Assembly (NCBI RefSeq): GCF_001620055.1
Contig: NZ_LQGY01000050.1
Span: 1-64,000, forward strand
Source: Agromyces sp. NDB4Y10
GTDB taxonomy: Bacteria; Actinomycetota; Actinomycetes; Actinomycetales; Microbacteriaceae
Direction: 5' to 3'
Length of the DNA: 64,000 nt
Shown: positions 49,372 through 60,443 of the stretch, one piece after another
Layout of the letters: each line of letters opens with the position of its first letter
Numbering within the stretch: the first letter of the stretch is position 1
Notes under the pieces: generated by a model
The model's input: the letters and a program-made list of their open reading frames with translations, nothing else
What the model was told of the DNA's origin: nothing
Database searches by the model: none
Program-made: the position numbers and the translations under genes

Positions 49372-50354
49372 CGTTCTCTCGTGTTCCTCTCGGTGCCCGC
49401 GTGGGCGGGGGTTCGGATGCCGAGCCGGTCCAGGACGGCGAGCACGGCCTCGTGGCGGTTGAAGGTGTACAGGTGCAGACCGGGTGCGCCGCCGTCGAGG
49501 ACCTCGCGGGCGAGGTCGGCGGCGAAGTCGACCCCGAGGTCGAACAGCGCGTCGGCGTCGGGCTCGATCTCGAGCGGGATCGCGAGCTCGCTCGGCGCGG
49601 GCACGCCCGTGAGCTCCTGCAGGCGGGACAGCCGTCCCGGCGTGGTGACGGGCATGATGCCCGGCAGGATCGGGATGGTCACGCCGCCGGCGCGGGCGCG
49701 CTCGACGAAGCCGAAGTAGTCGTCGGCGTGCCAGAACAGCTGGGTGATCGCGAGGTTGGCGCCCGCGACCTCCTTGGCGAGGAGCACGTCGACGTCCTGC
49801 CCGATCCCGCGCGATCGCGGGTGCCCGGTCGGGAACGCCGCGACGGCGACCCGCTCCGGACGCGGGCGGTCGAGGATGCGGGTCGCCCCGGGGATCCCGG
49901 GGATCCCGACCTGACCGAACGGCTCACGCTCCTCCTGCACCCGGTGGATGAGCTGCACGAGCTCGGCCGCGCTCCGCAGGTCGCCGAGACCCGTGTCCGG
50001 TCCGGCGCCCGCGGGCGGGTCGCCCCGCAGCGCGAGGAAGCTCGTCACCCCGGCATCGAGGAACTCGCGCACGAGCCGGTTCGCCTCGGCGTGGCTCGAG
50101 CCGACGCACGTGAGGTGCGCCATCGGCTCGACGTCGGTGTGCTCGAGCATGTACCGCAGCACCGTGAGCGACCGGTCGCGGGACGACCCGCCGGCTCCGA
50201 ACGTCACGGAGATGAACACCGGGTCGACCTCGGCGAGCCGGTCGATGGTGCGGCCGAGCGCGAGCGCGGCGGCGTCGGTCCGCGGCGGGAACAGCTCGAA
50301 CGAGATCGGCGGCCGAGGCCGACGGTCGCCGTCGTCGGGTCCGGTTCCGGTCAT
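49368..50354 (-). CDS. metF: Methylenetetrahydrofolate reductase
   Basis: 328 residues, FAD barrel reducing methylene-THF to methyl-THF for Met[29 protein letters not shown] and [12 protein letters not shown] are diagnostic. ATG 50354 gives the conserved N-terminus. I looked for SAM or cobalamin riboswitch motifs in the 281 bp upstream and recognise none. Confidence 0.94.
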   Translation of the reverse strand: MTGTGPDDGDRRPRPPISFELFPPRTDAAALALGRTIDRLAEVDPVFISVTFGAGGSSRDRSLTVLRYMLEHTDVEPMAHLTCVGSSHAEANRLVREFLDAGVTSFLALRGDPPAGAGPDTGLGDLRSAAELVQLIHRVQEEREPFGQVGIPGIPGATRILDRPRPERVAVAAFPTGHPRSRGIGQDVDVLLAKEVAGANLAITQLFWHADDYFGFVERARAGGVTIPILPGIMPVTTPGRLSRLQELTGVPAPSELAIPLEIEPDADALFDLGVDFAADLAREVLDGGAPGLHLYTFNRHEAVLAVLDRLGIRTPAHAGTERNTRER

Positions 50355-50585
50355 GGTGCTCCAGGTGACGGATGCCGCACCGGTCGGTCGAAGCACGGCA
50401 CGCCGCGCCCGACCGGCCGTCACGGCGGGTGGGTCTCGCGGGCGGGTGCCGGGCTCGGCGGTCGCTCCAGGCGGGCGGCATCCGGCCGCTCGCCACGATC
50501 TGGTGCGACGATACGCCCGGCACGCGGCATCCGCCCGGGTTGTTACGACGCGTGACCGATCGGCCCCGCATCGCCGCCGACACGA

Positions 50586-50624
50586 CGACGGCCCGGTCGA
50601 CGCGATGGTCGAACCGGGCCGTCG
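50586..50624 (-). terminator. Hairpin terminator after hflX
   Basis: CGACGGCCCGGT (50586-50597) pairs perfectly with ACCGGGCCGTCG (50613-50624), 12-bp stem, 13 nt past the hflX stop. The rest of the gap to metF (50355-50585) holds no gene I can support. Confidence 0.6.
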
Positions 50625-50636
50625 GGTGAGCGGATG

Positions 50637-52166
50637 CTACGCGAGCGCGCCCATGCGGAACTCCGCGAGCTGCGCGGCCTGCTCGGGCGAGGCGAGCGCG
50701 CGGATGCGCGTGCCGTCCTCGACGTACTCGGTCGAGAGCACGCGGCCGGTCTCGTGGAGCGTGGACACGATGTCGCCCCGGTCGTAGGGCACGAGCAGGT
50801 CGACCTCGACGGCCGGATCGGGCAGCATGCGGCTGATCGCCTCGAGCACCTCGGCGACGCCCTCGCCCGTTCGCGCGGAGGCGAACACGGCGTTCGGCTC
50901 GAGCCCCTGCAGCACGAGGCGGTCCTCGGGCGTGATGAGGTCGGCCTTGTTGAAGACCACGAGCTCGGGGATGTCGCGCGCACCGACCTCGCCGATGACG
51001 TCGCGGACGGTCGCGATCTGGCTCGCCGGGTCGGGGTGGGCGGCGTCGACGACGTGCACCACGAGGTCGGCGTCCGCGACCTCCTCGAGGGTCGACCGGA
51101 ACGCCTCGACGAGCTGGTGCGGCAGGTTCCGCACGAAGCCGACCGTGTCGGCGATCGTGTAGACGCGGCCGTCGGCCGTCGTGTTGCGACGCACGGTGGC
51201 GTCGAGCGTGGCGAACAGGGCGTTCTCGACGAGCACGCCCGCGCCGGTGATGCGGTTCAGCAGGCTGGACTTGCCCGCGTTGGTGTACCCGGCGATCGCG
51301 ACCGACGGCACCGCGTTGCGCTTGCGGTTGGCCCGCTTGGCGTCGCGCGCCGGCTTCATGCCCGCGATCTGCTTGCGCAGTCGCGCCATGCGCGAGTGGA
51401 TGCGGCGGCGGTCGAGCTCGATCTTCGTCTCACCGGGACCACGGGAGCCCATGCCCGCACCGGCGCCGCCGACCTGGCCGCCGGCCTGCCGCGACATCGA
51501 CTCACCCCAGCCGCGGAGGCGCGGGAGCAGGTACTCGAGCTGCGCGAGCTCGACCTGGGCCTTGCCCTCGCGGCTCTTGGCGTGCTGACTGAAGATGTCG
51601 AGGATCACGGCCGTGCGGTCGATCACCTTCACCTTGACCGCGTCCTCGAGCGCACGCCGCTGGCTCGGCGCGAGCTCGGTGTCGGCGACGACCGTGTCGG
51701 CGCCCAGCGCGGCCACGATGTGCCGGAGCTCCTCGGTCTTGCCGCGCCCGAGGTAGGTCGAGGGGTCGGGGTGCGGGCGGCGCTGCAGCACGCCGTCGAG
51801 CACGCGGGCTCCCGCGGTCTCGGCGAGCGCCGAGAGTTCGCGCAGCGAGTTCTCGGCGTCCTCGAGGGAGCCCTGGGCGTAGACGCCGATGAGCACCACG
51901 TTCTCGAGCCGCAGCTGCCGGTACTCGACCTCGGTGACGTCCTCGAGCTCGGTCGAGAGGCCGCCCACGCGGCGGAGCGCCGCGCGCTCCTCGCGGTCGT
52001 ACTGCTCGCCGTCGTAGCCGTCGCCGTCGCCCGGCCGGTCGAGGCCGTCGCGCTGGATGGCGGTGGCGTCGCCGCCGCCGAAGCGTGCGATGCCGGCGCG
52101 CGTCTCGGCGCTGCGCAGCACGCGCTCGACGGCGTCGTCGGAGGTCTCGTGTGCAGCGTCGTTCAT
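50637..52166 (-). CDS. hflX: Ribosome-associated GTPase HflX
   Basis: 509 residues. HflX splits stalled or heat-damaged ribosomes. The N-terminal domain includes DPSTYLGRGKTEEL; a Gly-rich stretch (GGQVGGAGAGMGSRGPGETK) precedes the G domain with G1 GYTNAGKSSLLNRI, G3 DTVGFVRNLP and G4 NKAD. A charged N-terminal extension of about 60 residues is typical of actinobacteria. TAGGCT ends 7 nt before the ATG. Confidence 0.94.
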   Translation of the reverse strand: MNDAAHETSDDAVERVLRSAETRAGIARFGGGDATAIQRDGLDRPGDGDGYDGEQYDREERAALRRVGGLSTELEDVTEVEYRQLRLENVVLIGVYAQGSLEDAENSLRELSALAETAGARVLDGVLQRRPHPDPSTYLGRGKTEELRHIVAALGADTVVADTELAPSQRRALEDAVKVKVIDRTAVILDIFSQHAKSREGKAQVELAQLEYLLPRLRGWGESMSRQAGGQVGGAGAGMGSRGPGETKIELDRRRIHSRMARLRKQIAGMKPARDAKRANRKRNAVPSVAIAGYTNAGKSSLLNRITGAGVLVENALFATLDATVRRNTTADGRVYTIADTVGFVRNLPHQLVEAFRSTLEEVADADLVVHVVDAAHPDPASQIATVRDVIGEVGARDIPELVVFNKADLITPEDRLVLQGLEPNAVFASARTGEGVAEVLEAISRMLPDPAVEVDLLVPYDRGDIVSTLHETGRVLSTEYVEDGTRIRALASPEQAAQLAEFRMGALA

Positions 52167-52173
52167 CTGGTCC

Positions 52174-52200
52174 AGCCTACTTCCGTTCGTGCGATAGGTT
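52174..52200. promoter_or_regulatory. Divergent leaderless promoters of hflX and methyltransferase
   Basis: TAGGCT on the minus strand (52179-52174) ends 7 nt before the hflX ATG. TAGGTT on the plus strand (52195-52200) ends 7 nt before the methyltransferase ATG at 52208. Both transcripts appear leaderless and start within about 40 bp of each other. Confidence 0.5.
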
Positions 52201-52207
52201 CCCGTGT

Positions 52208-52819
52208 ATGCCGCAGGAGCAGTACTTCTCGTCGAAGCCCGCCGACGACGGCTCGCTCCGCACCATCCCCGTCCGCCTCGCCGGTCGCGACGTCGAGGTG
52301 CTCACCGCGGGCGGCGTGTTCAGTCCGGGCCACGTCGACGCCGGCACGCAGGTGCTGCTCGACGAGGTGCCCGAGCCTCCGGCATCCGGCCACCTGCTCG
52401 ACCTCGGGTCGGGATGGGGGCCGGTGGCGATCACCCTCGGGTTCGAGTCGCCGGATGCCACGGTGTGGGCCGTCGACGTCAACGAGCGGGCGCTCGACCT
52501 CGTGCGTCGGAACGCCCGGCGTCTCGGCCTCGTCAATGTCAACGCCGTGATGCCCGACGATGTTCCCGACGACGTCCGCTTCGCGGCGATCTGGTCGAAC
52601 CCGCCGATCCGGATCGGCAAGGCCGAGCTGCACGCGCTGCTCCGGCGGTGGCTGCCGCGCCTCGACGTCGGCGCGACCGCGTGGCTGGTCGTGCAGAAGC
52701 ACCTCGGCTCGGACTCGTTGCAGCGCTGGCTGGCCGAGGAGTTCGGCGACGGGTGGACCGTGGCGCGGGCCGCCTCGTCCAAGGGCTTCCGGATCCTGAC
52801 GGTCACGCGCGACGCCTGA
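52208..52819 (+). CDS. Class I SAM-dependent methyltransferase, RsmC-like
   Basis: 203 residues. Motif I is LLDLGSGWGPVAITLG near residue 65; motif IV is WSNPPIRIGK near 138, the NPP form used by N-methylating RNA enzymes such as RsmC and RlmG. VLTAGGVFSPGHVDAGT before motif I is typical of this group. It probably methylates a guanine in rRNA; the exact site is not inferable. Confidence 0.82.
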   Translation: MPQEQYFSSKPADDGSLRTIPVRLAGRDVEVLTAGGVFSPGHVDAGTQVLLDEVPEPPASGHLLDLGSGWGPVAITLGFESPDATVWAVDVNERALDLVRRNARRLGLVNVNAVMPDDVPDDVRFAAIWSNPPIRIGKAELHALLRRWLPRLDVGATAWLVVQKHLGSDSLQRWLAEEFGDGWTVARAASSKGFRILTVTRDA

Positions 52820-52868
52820 CGGTCGCGTCGGGCGGGCGGGCGGCGAGCCGCCGCGGCATCCGCCCGGT

Positions 52869-53753
52869 TCAGGCGAGGCTCAGCACGCCGTCGAAGACGA
52901 GTTCGGCCGGACCGGCCAGCAGGACGTGCTCGCCGTCGGCCTCGGCCGCCATGCGCACGCCGACCACGCCGCCGGCAACCTGCACGACCCACTCGTCGGG
53001 GGCACCGCTCCCGGCCCAGTGCCGCACGGCGAGCGCCGACGCGACCGCGCCGGTGCCGCACGAGAGCGTCTCGCCCGACCCGCGCTCGTGGACGCGCATC
53101 CGGATGCGGCCGCGACCGCCCTCGACGAGGGGCTCGGCGGGGACGACGAACTCGACGTTCGCGCCGGCCTGCGGCTGCGGCTCGAGGATCGGCAGGTACG
53201 CCAGGTCGAGTCCGTCGAGCTCGCTGTCGTCGGCGAGGGCCACCACGACGTGCGGGTTGCCCACGTCGATGCCGAGGCCCGGGCGGGCCACCGGCAGGTT
53301 CTTGGCGCGGACGAGCGGCTCGCCGCCGTCGAGGCGCCACGTGCCGAGATCGGCCTCGAATCCGCCGTTGCCGAGCGCCCGAACCCGGCGCACGCCGGCG
53401 CGGGTGCCGATGGTGATCCACTCGTCGGGGCCGAGCTCGACGAGGCCCTGGTCGACGAGGTAGCGGGTGAAGACGCGGATGCCGTTGCCGCACATCTCCG
53501 ACGGGCTGCCGTCGGCGTTCCAGTAGTCCATGAACCAGGTCGCCGCCGGGTCCTCGGCGAGGGCGGCCGCGCCGTCGGGCAGGCGGTCCGATCGCACGGC
53601 GCGGATGATGCCGTCGGCGCCGACGCCGAAGTGGCGGTCGCAGACGGCGGCGATGCGGGTGGGCGTGAGTTCCGTCTCGCCCTCGGGGTCGCTGAACAGC
53701 ACGAAGTCGTTTCCCGTGCCGTGGCCCTTGGTGAAGCGGAGATCGAACGCCAT
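52869..53753 (-). CDS. dapF: Diaminopimelate epimerase
   Basis: 294 residues, cofactor-independent racemase making meso-DAP for lysine and cell wall. The two catalytic cysteines are in [11 protein letters not shown] and [22 protein letters not shown] is the conserved N-terminus. TAGACT ends 6 nt before the ATG, a clear leaderless arrangement. Confidence 0.95.
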   Translation of the reverse strand: MAFDLRFTKGHGTGNDFVLFSDPEGETELTPTRIAAVCDRHFGVGADGIIRAVRSDRLPDGAAALAEDPAATWFMDYWNADGSPSEMCGNGIRVFTRYLVDQGLVELGPDEWITIGTRAGVRRVRALGNGGFEADLGTWRLDGGEPLVRAKNLPVARPGLGIDVGNPHVVVALADDSELDGLDLAYLPILEPQPQAGANVEFVVPAEPLVEGGRGRIRMRVHERGSGETLSCGTGAVASALAVRHWAGSGAPDEWVVQVAGGVVGVRMAAEADGEHVLLAGPAELVFDGVLSLA

Positions 53754-53759
53754 CGCACC

Positions 53760-53765
53760 AGTCTA
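53760..53765 (-). promoter_or_regulatory. -10 element of dapF, leaderless
   Basis: TAGACT on the minus strand ends 6 nt before the dapF ATG at 53753. Confidence 0.5.
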
Positions 53766-53836
53766 GGGACGCCCGGGCATCGCTTCGGACGACCGCGCCG
53801 GGCGTGCGGTGCGCCACCGCCTCGGCCGTATGCGGC

Positions 53837-54757
53837 TCAGTCGCCCGCCGCCTGCCGCGCCACCTCGGCCGCGACCGCCGCCCGGTCGTCGGCGTCGACG
53901 ACGGATGCCGCGGCGTAGCGCCGGAACCAGCCCACCTGCCGGCGGGCGTACGTGCGCGTGAGCGCCTGCGTCTCGGCGATCGCGTCGGCCTGCGGCATCC
54001 GCCCGTGGATCCCGGCCAGGGCCTGCGCGTAGCCGATGGCCTTGCGCGCGGTGACCCCGCGTTCGAGGCCGAGCAGGATCAGCGACCGCACCTCGTCGAC
54101 GAGGCCCGCGGCCCACATGTCGAGCACGCGCGCGTCGAGGCGCTCCACGAGTCGCGCCCGCTCGGCGCGCAGGTGCACGATCCGGTGCGGCCGCCACGGC
54201 ACGGGCTCGTCGGGGAGCCGCGCGGCCTTGGGTTCGCCCGTCAGCTCGATGACCTCGAGGGCGCGCACGATGCGGCGGCCGTTCTGGGGGTCCACGGATG
54301 CCGCGGTCTCGGCGTCGAGCTCGCGGAGCCGCCGGTGCAGCAGCCCCGGCCCGACCTCGTCGAGCTCGCGCTCCAGCCGCGCCCGGATCGCGGCATCCGT
54401 GCCGGGGAACCGCAGGTCGTGGATCACGCTCGAGACGTAGAGCCCCGAGCCGCCAGTGAGGAGGGCCACGCCGCCGCGCGCGATGATGTCGTCGACGGCG
54501 GCGCGCGCCGAGGGCTGGTAGGCGGCGACGGAGGCCTCGTCGGTGACGTCGAGCACGTCGAGGAGGTGGTGCGGGACGCCCTCGCGCTCGTCGATGCCGA
54601 GCTTGGCGGTGCCGATGTCCATGCCGCGGTAGAGCTGCATGGCGTCGGCGTTGACGACCTCGGCGAATCCGCCTCGATCGGCCACGGCGTGGGCCACGTC
54701 GAGCGCGAAGCGCGACTTGCCGGTGCCGGTGGCGCCGACGATCGCGATGAGGGTCAC
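53837..54757 (-). CDS. miaA: tRNA dimethylallyltransferase
   Basis: 306 residues. It adds the isopentenyl group to A37 of tRNAs reading UNN codons. The P-loop is GATGTGKS near residue 8; [17 protein letters not shown] and [12 protein letters not shown] follow. The GTG start is 1 nt past the miaB stop, so the enzymes for two successive modifications of the same base are coupled. Confidence 0.94.
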   Translation of the reverse strand: MTLIAIVGATGTGKSRFALDVAHAVADRGGFAEVVNADAMQLYRGMDIGTAKLGIDEREGVPHHLLDVLDVTDEASVAAYQPSARAAVDDIIARGGVALLTGGSGLYVSSVIHDLRFPGTDAAIRARLERELDEVGPGLLHRRLRELDAETAASVDPQNGRRIVRALEVIELTGEPKAARLPDEPVPWRPHRIVHLRAERARLVERLDARVLDMWAAGLVDEVRSLILLGLERGVTARKAIGYAQALAGIHGRMPQADAIAETQALTRTYARRQVGWFRRYAAASVVDADDRAAVAAEVARQAAGD

Positions 54758-54758
54758 G

Positions 54759-56360
54759 TCAGCGCTGGCCGTCGGTCGGGTCGTAGATCGGCATGGTGCC
54801 GACGCCGGGGGCGGTCAGCGGCTCGGGGCCGACGCGGAGCGTCGGCAGTCCGAGCGAGACCCGGCCCGGGGCGGATGCCGCGCCGCCGCTCGCGGCGGGG
54901 ACGCCGCAGCTCTCGGCCTGGGCGCGATCCCACGCGTCGCCCGCGCGCGTGCGCCGGATCCGCAGCGGGGCGCCGTCGACGGAGTCGGCGAGCAGGTGGA
55001 ACGGCGCGGCCTGCGTGATCGTGACGGACACGACGTCGCCCGGTCGCGGCTGCTCGGATCCGGCGGGGACCTCGAAGTGCACCAGCCGGCTGTCTTCGGC
55101 ACGACCGCTCAGGCGGTGCGTCTCGGCGTCCTTCTTGCCCTCGCCGGTCGAGACGAGGACCTCCACCGCGGTGCCGACGAGCGTGCGGTTCTCCTGCCAC
55201 GAGATCTGCTCCTGCAGGGCGATGAGGCGGTCGTAGCGCTCCTGCACGACCTCCTTGGGCACCTGGTCCTCCATCGTCGCCGCCGGGGTTCCCGGGCGGA
55301 TGGAGTACTGGAAGGTGAAGGCGGAGGCGAACCGGGCCGCCTCGACGACCCGGAGCGTCTCCTGGAAGTCCTCCTCGGTCTCGCCGGGGAAGCCGACGAT
55401 GATGTCGGTCGAGATCGCGGCGTTCGGGATCCGGGCCCGGACGCGGTCGAGGATTCCGAGGAACTTCTCCGACCGGTACGAGCGCCGCATGGCCTTGAGG
55501 ATGCGGTCGGAGCCGGACTGGAGCGGCATGTGCAGCTGCGGCATGACGTTCGGCGTCTCGGCCATCGCATCGATGACGTCGTCGGTGAAGGCGGCCGGGT
55601 GCGGGCTCGTGAAGCGGATGCGCTCGAGGCCCTCGATGCCGCCGGCGGCGCGGAGGAGCTTGCCGAAGGCCTGGCGGTCGCCGAACTCGACGCCGTAGGA
55701 GTTCACGTTCTGCCCGAGCAGCGTGACCTCGATCGCGCCGTCGTCGACGAGCGCCTGGATCTCGGCGAGGATGTCGCCGGGGCGGCGGTCCTTCTCCTTG
55801 CCGCGGAGGGCGGGGACGATGCAGAAGGTGCACGTGTTGTTGCAGCCGACCGAGATCGACACCCAGCCGGAGTAGGTCGAGTCGCGCTTGGTGGGCAGCG
55901 TCGACGGGAACACCTCGAGCGCGTCGAGGATCTCGAGCTGCGCCTCGTCGTTGTGGCGTGCTCGCTCGAGGAGGCTCGGCAGGGAACCCATGTTGTGCGT
56001 GCCGAACACCACGTCGACCCACGGCGCCTTCTCGAGGATGACGTTCTTGTCCTTCTGCGCGAGGCATCCGCCGACCGCGATCTGCATGCCCTCGTGCCGG
56101 CGCTTCACGCCGGCCAGGTGCCCGAGGTTGCCGTACAGCTTGTTGTCGGCGTTCTCGCGCACCGCGCAGGTGTTGATCACCACGACATCCGGCTCGACGC
56201 CCTCGGCGCGGACGTACCCGGCGGCCTCGAGCGAACCGCTCAACCGCTCGGAGTCGTGCACGTTCATCTGGCACCCGTAGGTGCGGACCTCGTAGGTGCG
56301 CGGCGCGGCGGGCGCGACCACGCCGTGGGCAGCGCGCGTCGCCTCGTGGATGGTGCTCAT
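54759..56360 (-). CDS. miaB: tRNA-2-methylthio-N6-dimethylallyladenosine synthase
   Basis: 533 residues, radical-SAM methylthiotransferase acting after MiaA. The N-terminal cluster domain opens with [20 protein letters not shown]. The radical-SAM CxxxCxxC is CNNTCTFC near residue 170, and a TRAM domain near 375-460 is followed by an Ala/Arg-rich tail. TAGACT lies 9 nt before the ATG. Confidence 0.94.
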   Translation of the reverse strand: MSTIHEATRAAHGVVAPAAPRTYEVRTYGCQMNVHDSERLSGSLEAAGYVRAEGVEPDVVVINTCAVRENADNKLYGNLGHLAGVKRRHEGMQIAVGGCLAQKDKNVILEKAPWVDVVFGTHNMGSLPSLLERARHNDEAQLEILDALEVFPSTLPTKRDSTYSGWVSISVGCNNTCTFCIVPALRGKEKDRRPGDILAEIQALVDDGAIEVTLLGQNVNSYGVEFGDRQAFGKLLRAAGGIEGLERIRFTSPHPAAFTDDVIDAMAETPNVMPQLHMPLQSGSDRILKAMRRSYRSEKFLGILDRVRARIPNAAISTDIIVGFPGETEEDFQETLRVVEAARFASAFTFQYSIRPGTPAATMEDQVPKEVVQERYDRLIALQEQISWQENRTLVGTAVEVLVSTGEGKKDAETHRLSGRAEDSRLVHFEVPAGSEQPRPGDVVSVTITQAAPFHLLADSVDGAPLRIRRTRAGDAWDRAQAESCGVPAASGGAASAPGRVSLGLPTLRVGPEPLTAPGVGTMPIYDPTDGQR

Positions 56361-56382
56361 GATCGCACCAGTCTACGAGCCG

Positions 56383-57138
56383 TCACCCCGCGTCGTCGCC
56401 GTCGAGGGCCGCGCGCACGGCCTCGCGGACGACCTCGCTTCCGTAGCCGCGTCGCAGGAGGAAGGCGGTGAGCCGCCGGTGCGCGACCGCGGGATCCAGT
56501 CCGGCGAGCTGGCGGGCGCGTCGCTCGGCGATGAGGGTGGCGTGCTCGAGCTCGACGTCGGGATCGAGCGTCTCGAGCGCCGAGCGTGCGAGCTCGCCGT
56601 CGATGCCCCGCCGACCGAGCTCATGGAGGAGCGCACCGCTCCCCCGGCCTCGCCGCACGCCGTGGCTGTGCACCAGCTGTTCGGCGAGGCGTCGGTCGTC
56701 GAGGTACCCGAGCCGCACGTAGCGTTCGATCCACTCCTCGATCTCGTGATCGTCGAGACCGTGCTCGGCGAGGGTGGCACGGACCTCGGCGATCGACAGC
56801 GAGGCCCGGCGCAGGCGCGACACGATGAGTCGATCGATGCGCTCATCGCGCTCGATCCCGGTCTCGGGTGGCGCGGCGTCGCCCACGACGGCCAGACCCC
56901 GGGCCTTGCGGCCCCCGCCGCGTTCGACCGGGCGCGACTCGTCGTTCGACGCTCGACTGGAGCGACCGCGCCCGGCCGGATGCCGCGGACTCATGCGGGC
57001 CGCCGCCGGCTCGACTCGCTCCTCCGCCTCGGCGGCGCGATCGGGCGCGGCCGCGCCGCCGTCGGATTCACCCGACGACGGCACGGCCCACGGCAGGTAC
57101 GTGACCGGCGCCAGCCCCTCGTTCCGTTGCTCGCCCAT
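56383..57138 (-). CDS. recX: RecA modulator RecX
   Basis: 251 residues; RecX controls RecA filament growth. The three-helix repeats start near residue 95 (DERIDRLIVSRLRRASLSIAE) and run through EWIERYVRLGYLDDRRLAEQL to LLRRGYGSEVVREAV. The first ~90 residues are a low-complexity Pro/Arg/Gly extension absent from most RecX proteins. ATG 57138 is 17 nt past the recA stop. Confidence 0.88.
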   Translation of the reverse strand: MGEQRNEGLAPVTYLPWAVPSSGESDGGAAAPDRAAEAEERVEPAAARMSPRHPAGRGRSSRASNDESRPVERGGGRKARGLAVVGDAAPPETGIERDERIDRLIVSRLRRASLSIAEVRATLAEHGLDDHEIEEWIERYVRLGYLDDRRLAEQLVHSHGVRRGRGSGALLHELGRRGIDGELARSALETLDPDVELEHATLIAERRARQLAGLDPAVAHRRLTAFLLRRGYGSEVVREAVRAALDGDDAG

Positions 57139-57155
57139 GCGACCCGGACTCGGAC

Positions 57156-58226
<1,071 letters not shown>

Positions 58227-58434
58227 CGGGTGCTCCTTCATGGATCGTTGCGGCTGCCTCTAGGCTGTCGGTCCGCGTGCCGGGCCGTGACCCGGCACGT
58301 CTCGCGACAAGGCGTTGGCGGTGTGTTCCGACGCTTCGACCGTATGGCCGGCCACCGACATCCGGCACCCGACCGGCGCCCGATGTGGATGGATGCGACA
58401 TCCCTTCCGTTGTGCAGGAGCCTAGCGCGTCATC

Positions 58435-58480
58435 CGAACGGATGTTCGACACCGAGTACGGCGTGTCGAACGCGTCTTCG
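58435..58480 (-). promoter_or_regulatory. SOS box upstream of recA, with a second degenerate copy
   Basis: CGAACGGATGTTCG (58435-58448) is a perfect palindromic actinobacterial LexA site. CGAACGCGTCTTCG (58467-58480) matches with one mismatch. A TAGGCT -10 candidate for recA lies at about 58421-58426, leaving a leader near 190 nt. The 58227-58486 gap holds no other gene. Confidence 0.7.
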
Positions 58481-58486
58481 GCATGC

Positions 58487-58717
58487 TCAGCGGCGGTCCC
58501 CGGGGACGGGACGGCCGGCGCCGTACCACCGGGACTCCGGGACATCCGTGGCACGGCACAGCGCGAGCCACACGTCGCGCGGCGCCGCGCCGGCGTCCAG
58601 CGCCTCGGCCGCGGTGCGTCCGCCGACCTCGGGCAGCACCAGGTCGTTCACGACGACGCTCCCGTACCCGGCCCCGAACTCCTGCTCGACGGCCAGGTTG
58701 AACTCACTTCGCCTCAC
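58487..58717 (-). CDS. DUF3046 protein
   Basis: 76 residues. MRRSEFNLAVEQEFGAGYG to WLALCRATDVPESRWYG is the DUF3046 pattern, a small protein regularly found just upstream of recA in actinobacteria. Function unknown. The degenerate SOS box starts just past its stop. Confidence 0.8.
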   Translation of the reverse strand: MRRSEFNLAVEQEFGAGYGSVVVNDLVLPEVGGRTAAEALDAGAAPRDVWLALCRATDVPESRWYGAGRPVPGDRR

Positions 58718-58737
58718 TGGACCCCTCCGGACATGAC

Positions 58738-58767
58738 TGCGGCCGGTCCGAGGACCGGCCGCAGTGA
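58738..58767 (-). terminator. Hairpin terminator after clgR
   Basis: ACTGCGGCCGGTCC (58738-58751) pairs perfectly with GGACCGGCCGCAGT (58754-58767), 24 nt past the stop of the HTH gene. Confidence 0.65.
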
Positions 58768-58790
58768 TCGAGCTTGGATGGACGTGCGAG

Positions 58791-59105
58791 TCAGCGGACC
58801 ATCATGTCCGCGTCGAACTCGGCGACGAGGTCGTCGGGCAGGCTGTCGGGCACCGACGGAGTGCTCAGACCCTCGAGCACCGCGATGCGGTCGCCGACCT
58901 CGTGCATGATCACCGAGATGGGCGTGTCGAGCGCCTCGGCCACCGACGCGAGGATCTCGCTCGAGGCCTCCTTCTGCCCGCGCTCGACCTCACTGAGGTA
59001 TCCGAGCGCGACGCTCGCCTTGCTGGCGACCTGGCGGAGGGTCCGACCCTTCTGCAGGCGGAAGTCCCTCAGCACGTCGCCGATCTCCTGTCGAACCAGA
59101 ACCAT
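58791..59105 (-). CDS. clgR: XRE-type regulator, ClgR-like
   Basis: 104 residues. The helix-turn-helix is at about 7-60 (IGDVLRDFRLQKGRTLRQVA, then SKASVALGYLSEVERGQKE). The C-terminus is short and acidic. This sequence and the recA-cinA-pgsA neighbourhood fit ClgR, activator of clp protease genes in Streptomyces, Corynebacterium and Mycobacterium. GGAGGTTCC ribosome site upstream. I did not find a convincing ClgR site in its own promoter. Confidence 0.82.
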   Translation of the reverse strand: MVLVRQEIGDVLRDFRLQKGRTLRQVASKASVALGYLSEVERGQKEASSEILASVAEALDTPISVIMHEVGDRIAVLEGLSTPSVPDSLPDDLVAEFDADMMVR

Positions 59106-59214
59106 CGGAACCTCCCTCTCAAATGCCTGCGGCCCTCGCGGGCCGGTGCGGGGAGGTCAGTCTAGCGCCTCTTCCCGATGTACCGAGCCTAGCGTCGCAC
59201 ACTGGACTTTTCTT

Positions 59215-59245
59215 GTGAACCTGACTGCTGTAACAGGCTGTTCAC
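59215..59245. other. Inverted repeat in AT-rich gap between cinA and clgR
   Basis: GTGAAC (59215-59220) and GTTCAC (59240-59245) bracket a short AT-rich stretch, unusual in this genome. It may end the cinA message or mark the clgR control region. No T-run follows in either direction. Confidence 0.3.
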
Positions 59246-59250
59246 GTCCG

Positions 59251-59790
59251 CTATTCCGCGGCTCGGGCACCGATCTCGTCGAGCTCCAGGAGCGCCTCGG
59301 CGAGGGCGCGGGCCACCGTCGAACGGCGCACGTCCGCACGGTCGCCGGCGAGGGTCAGGCGCACCGAGCGGATGCCGCGGGGCGACGCGATCCCGACGAA
59401 CACCGTGCCCGGCGCATGGCCGTCCTGCGGGTCCGGGCCGGCGACGCCGGTCGTGCCGATCCCCAGGTCGGCGGGCCGACCGTCCACCGCGCAGAGCGTG
59501 CGCACGTGGTCGGCGAGCTGCTCGGCCACCTCGGGGTCCACGGGTCCGCGCTCCTCGAGCAGGTGGGCGTCCACGTCCACGAGGGCGCGCTTGAGTTCCG
59601 TGGCGTAGGCGACGATGCCGCCGAGGAACGCGTTCGATGCCCCCGGCACGTCCACGAGCGTCGCCGCGAGCAGGCCGCCCGTGAGCGACTCGGCACAGGC
59701 GACGGTGCGGCCGGATGCCACGAGCCGGGTGATGAGCTCCGTGGCATCCGTCGCCGGCGCCTCGGGAGCCGCCTCGGCCGGCCCGGTCAC
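59251..59790 (-). CDS. CinA-family nicotinamide-nucleotide amidohydrolase
   Basis: 179 residues, the PncC (CinA C-terminal) domain alone. It deamidates NMN to nicotinic acid mononucleotide. VACAESLTGGLLAATLVDVPGAS and GIGTTGVAGPDPQDGHAPGTV are diagnostic. The GTG start overlaps the pgsA stop as GTGA. The MoaB-like N-terminal domain of full CinA is absent. Confidence 0.9.
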   Translation of the reverse strand: MTGPAEAAPEAPATDATELITRLVASGRTVACAESLTGGLLAATLVDVPGASNAFLGGIVAYATELKRALVDVDAHLLEERGPVDPEVAEQLADHVRTLCAVDGRPADLGIGTTGVAGPDPQDGHAPGTVFVGIASPRGIRSVRLTLAGDRADVRRSTVARALAEALLELDEIGARAAE

Positions 59791-60389
59791 CGTGCCTCGG
59801 CCCGGTGCTCGCGGGCGAGCCGGAACGCGTCGCGCACGTAGAGGAGCCCCGACCACACGGTGAGCACCAGCGCGAGGATCATGAAGGTCCAGTTGACCCA
59901 GACGATCCAGTCGCCCACGAGCGTCCCGAGCGGAGTCAGGAACAGCGAGATCGCGATGGCCTGGGTGAGCGTCTTCAGCTTGCCGCCCGAGGAGGCGGGG
60001 ACGACCGTTCCGCGACGCAGCTCGACGAGGCGCCACACGGTGATGCCGACCTCGCGCACGATGATCACGATCGTGATCCACCACGGCAGCTCGCCGAGGA
60101 TGGACAGGCACACGAGCGCTCCGCTCGTGAGGAGCTTGTCGGCGATGGGGTCGAGGATCTTGCCGAGGTCGGTCACGAGGCCGTTGCGGCGCGCGAGCCA
60201 GCCGTCGACCCAGTCGGTCGAGATGGCCACGACGAAGATCGCGGCCGCCCACCAGCGCATCGGCCCGTCGGCCCCCGCGTCGGCCAGGAGCAGCCAGAAG
60301 AACACCGGCGCCATCACGATCCGGACCACCGTGATCGCGTTCGGCAGGTTCCAGTTCGCCGAGCGTGCGGATGCGGCCGGTGAGGTCAT
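59787..60389 (-). CDS. pgsA: CDP-diacylglycerol-glycerol-3-phosphate 3-phosphatidyltransferase
   Basis: 200 residues, integral membrane enzyme of phosphatidylglycerol synthesis. The CDP-alcohol phosphotransferase motif is DGWLARRNGLVTDLGKILD followed by PIAD. About six membrane helices are visible. ATG 60389 is preferred to GTG 60395 because a TAGGCT -10 abuts that GTG. Confidence 0.92.
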   Translation of the reverse strand: MTSPAASARSANWNLPNAITVVRIVMAPVFFWLLLADAGADGPMRWWAAAIFVVAISTDWVDGWLARRNGLVTDLGKILDPIADKLLTSGALVCLSILGELPWWITIVIIVREVGITVWRLVELRRGTVVPASSGGKLKTLTQAIAISLFLTPLGTLVGDWIVWVNWTFMILALVLTVWSGLLYVRDAFRLAREHRAEAR

Positions 60390-60395
60390 GGCCAC

Positions 60396-60401
60396 AGCCT
60401 A
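60396..60401 (-). promoter_or_regulatory. -10 element of pgsA, leaderless
   Basis: TAGGCT on the minus strand ends 6 nt before ATG 60389, in the short gap after ftsK. Confidence 0.4.
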
Positions 60402-60443
60402 GTGCGGCGGTCGCCCTCCGCCTCGGGCCCTCCGGCCCGTGAC

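Noticed and set aside
50355-50585. Possible SAM or cobalamin riboswitch before metF-metE
   Set aside because: I looked for the conserved SAM-family and B12-box sequences on the minus strand and recognised none.
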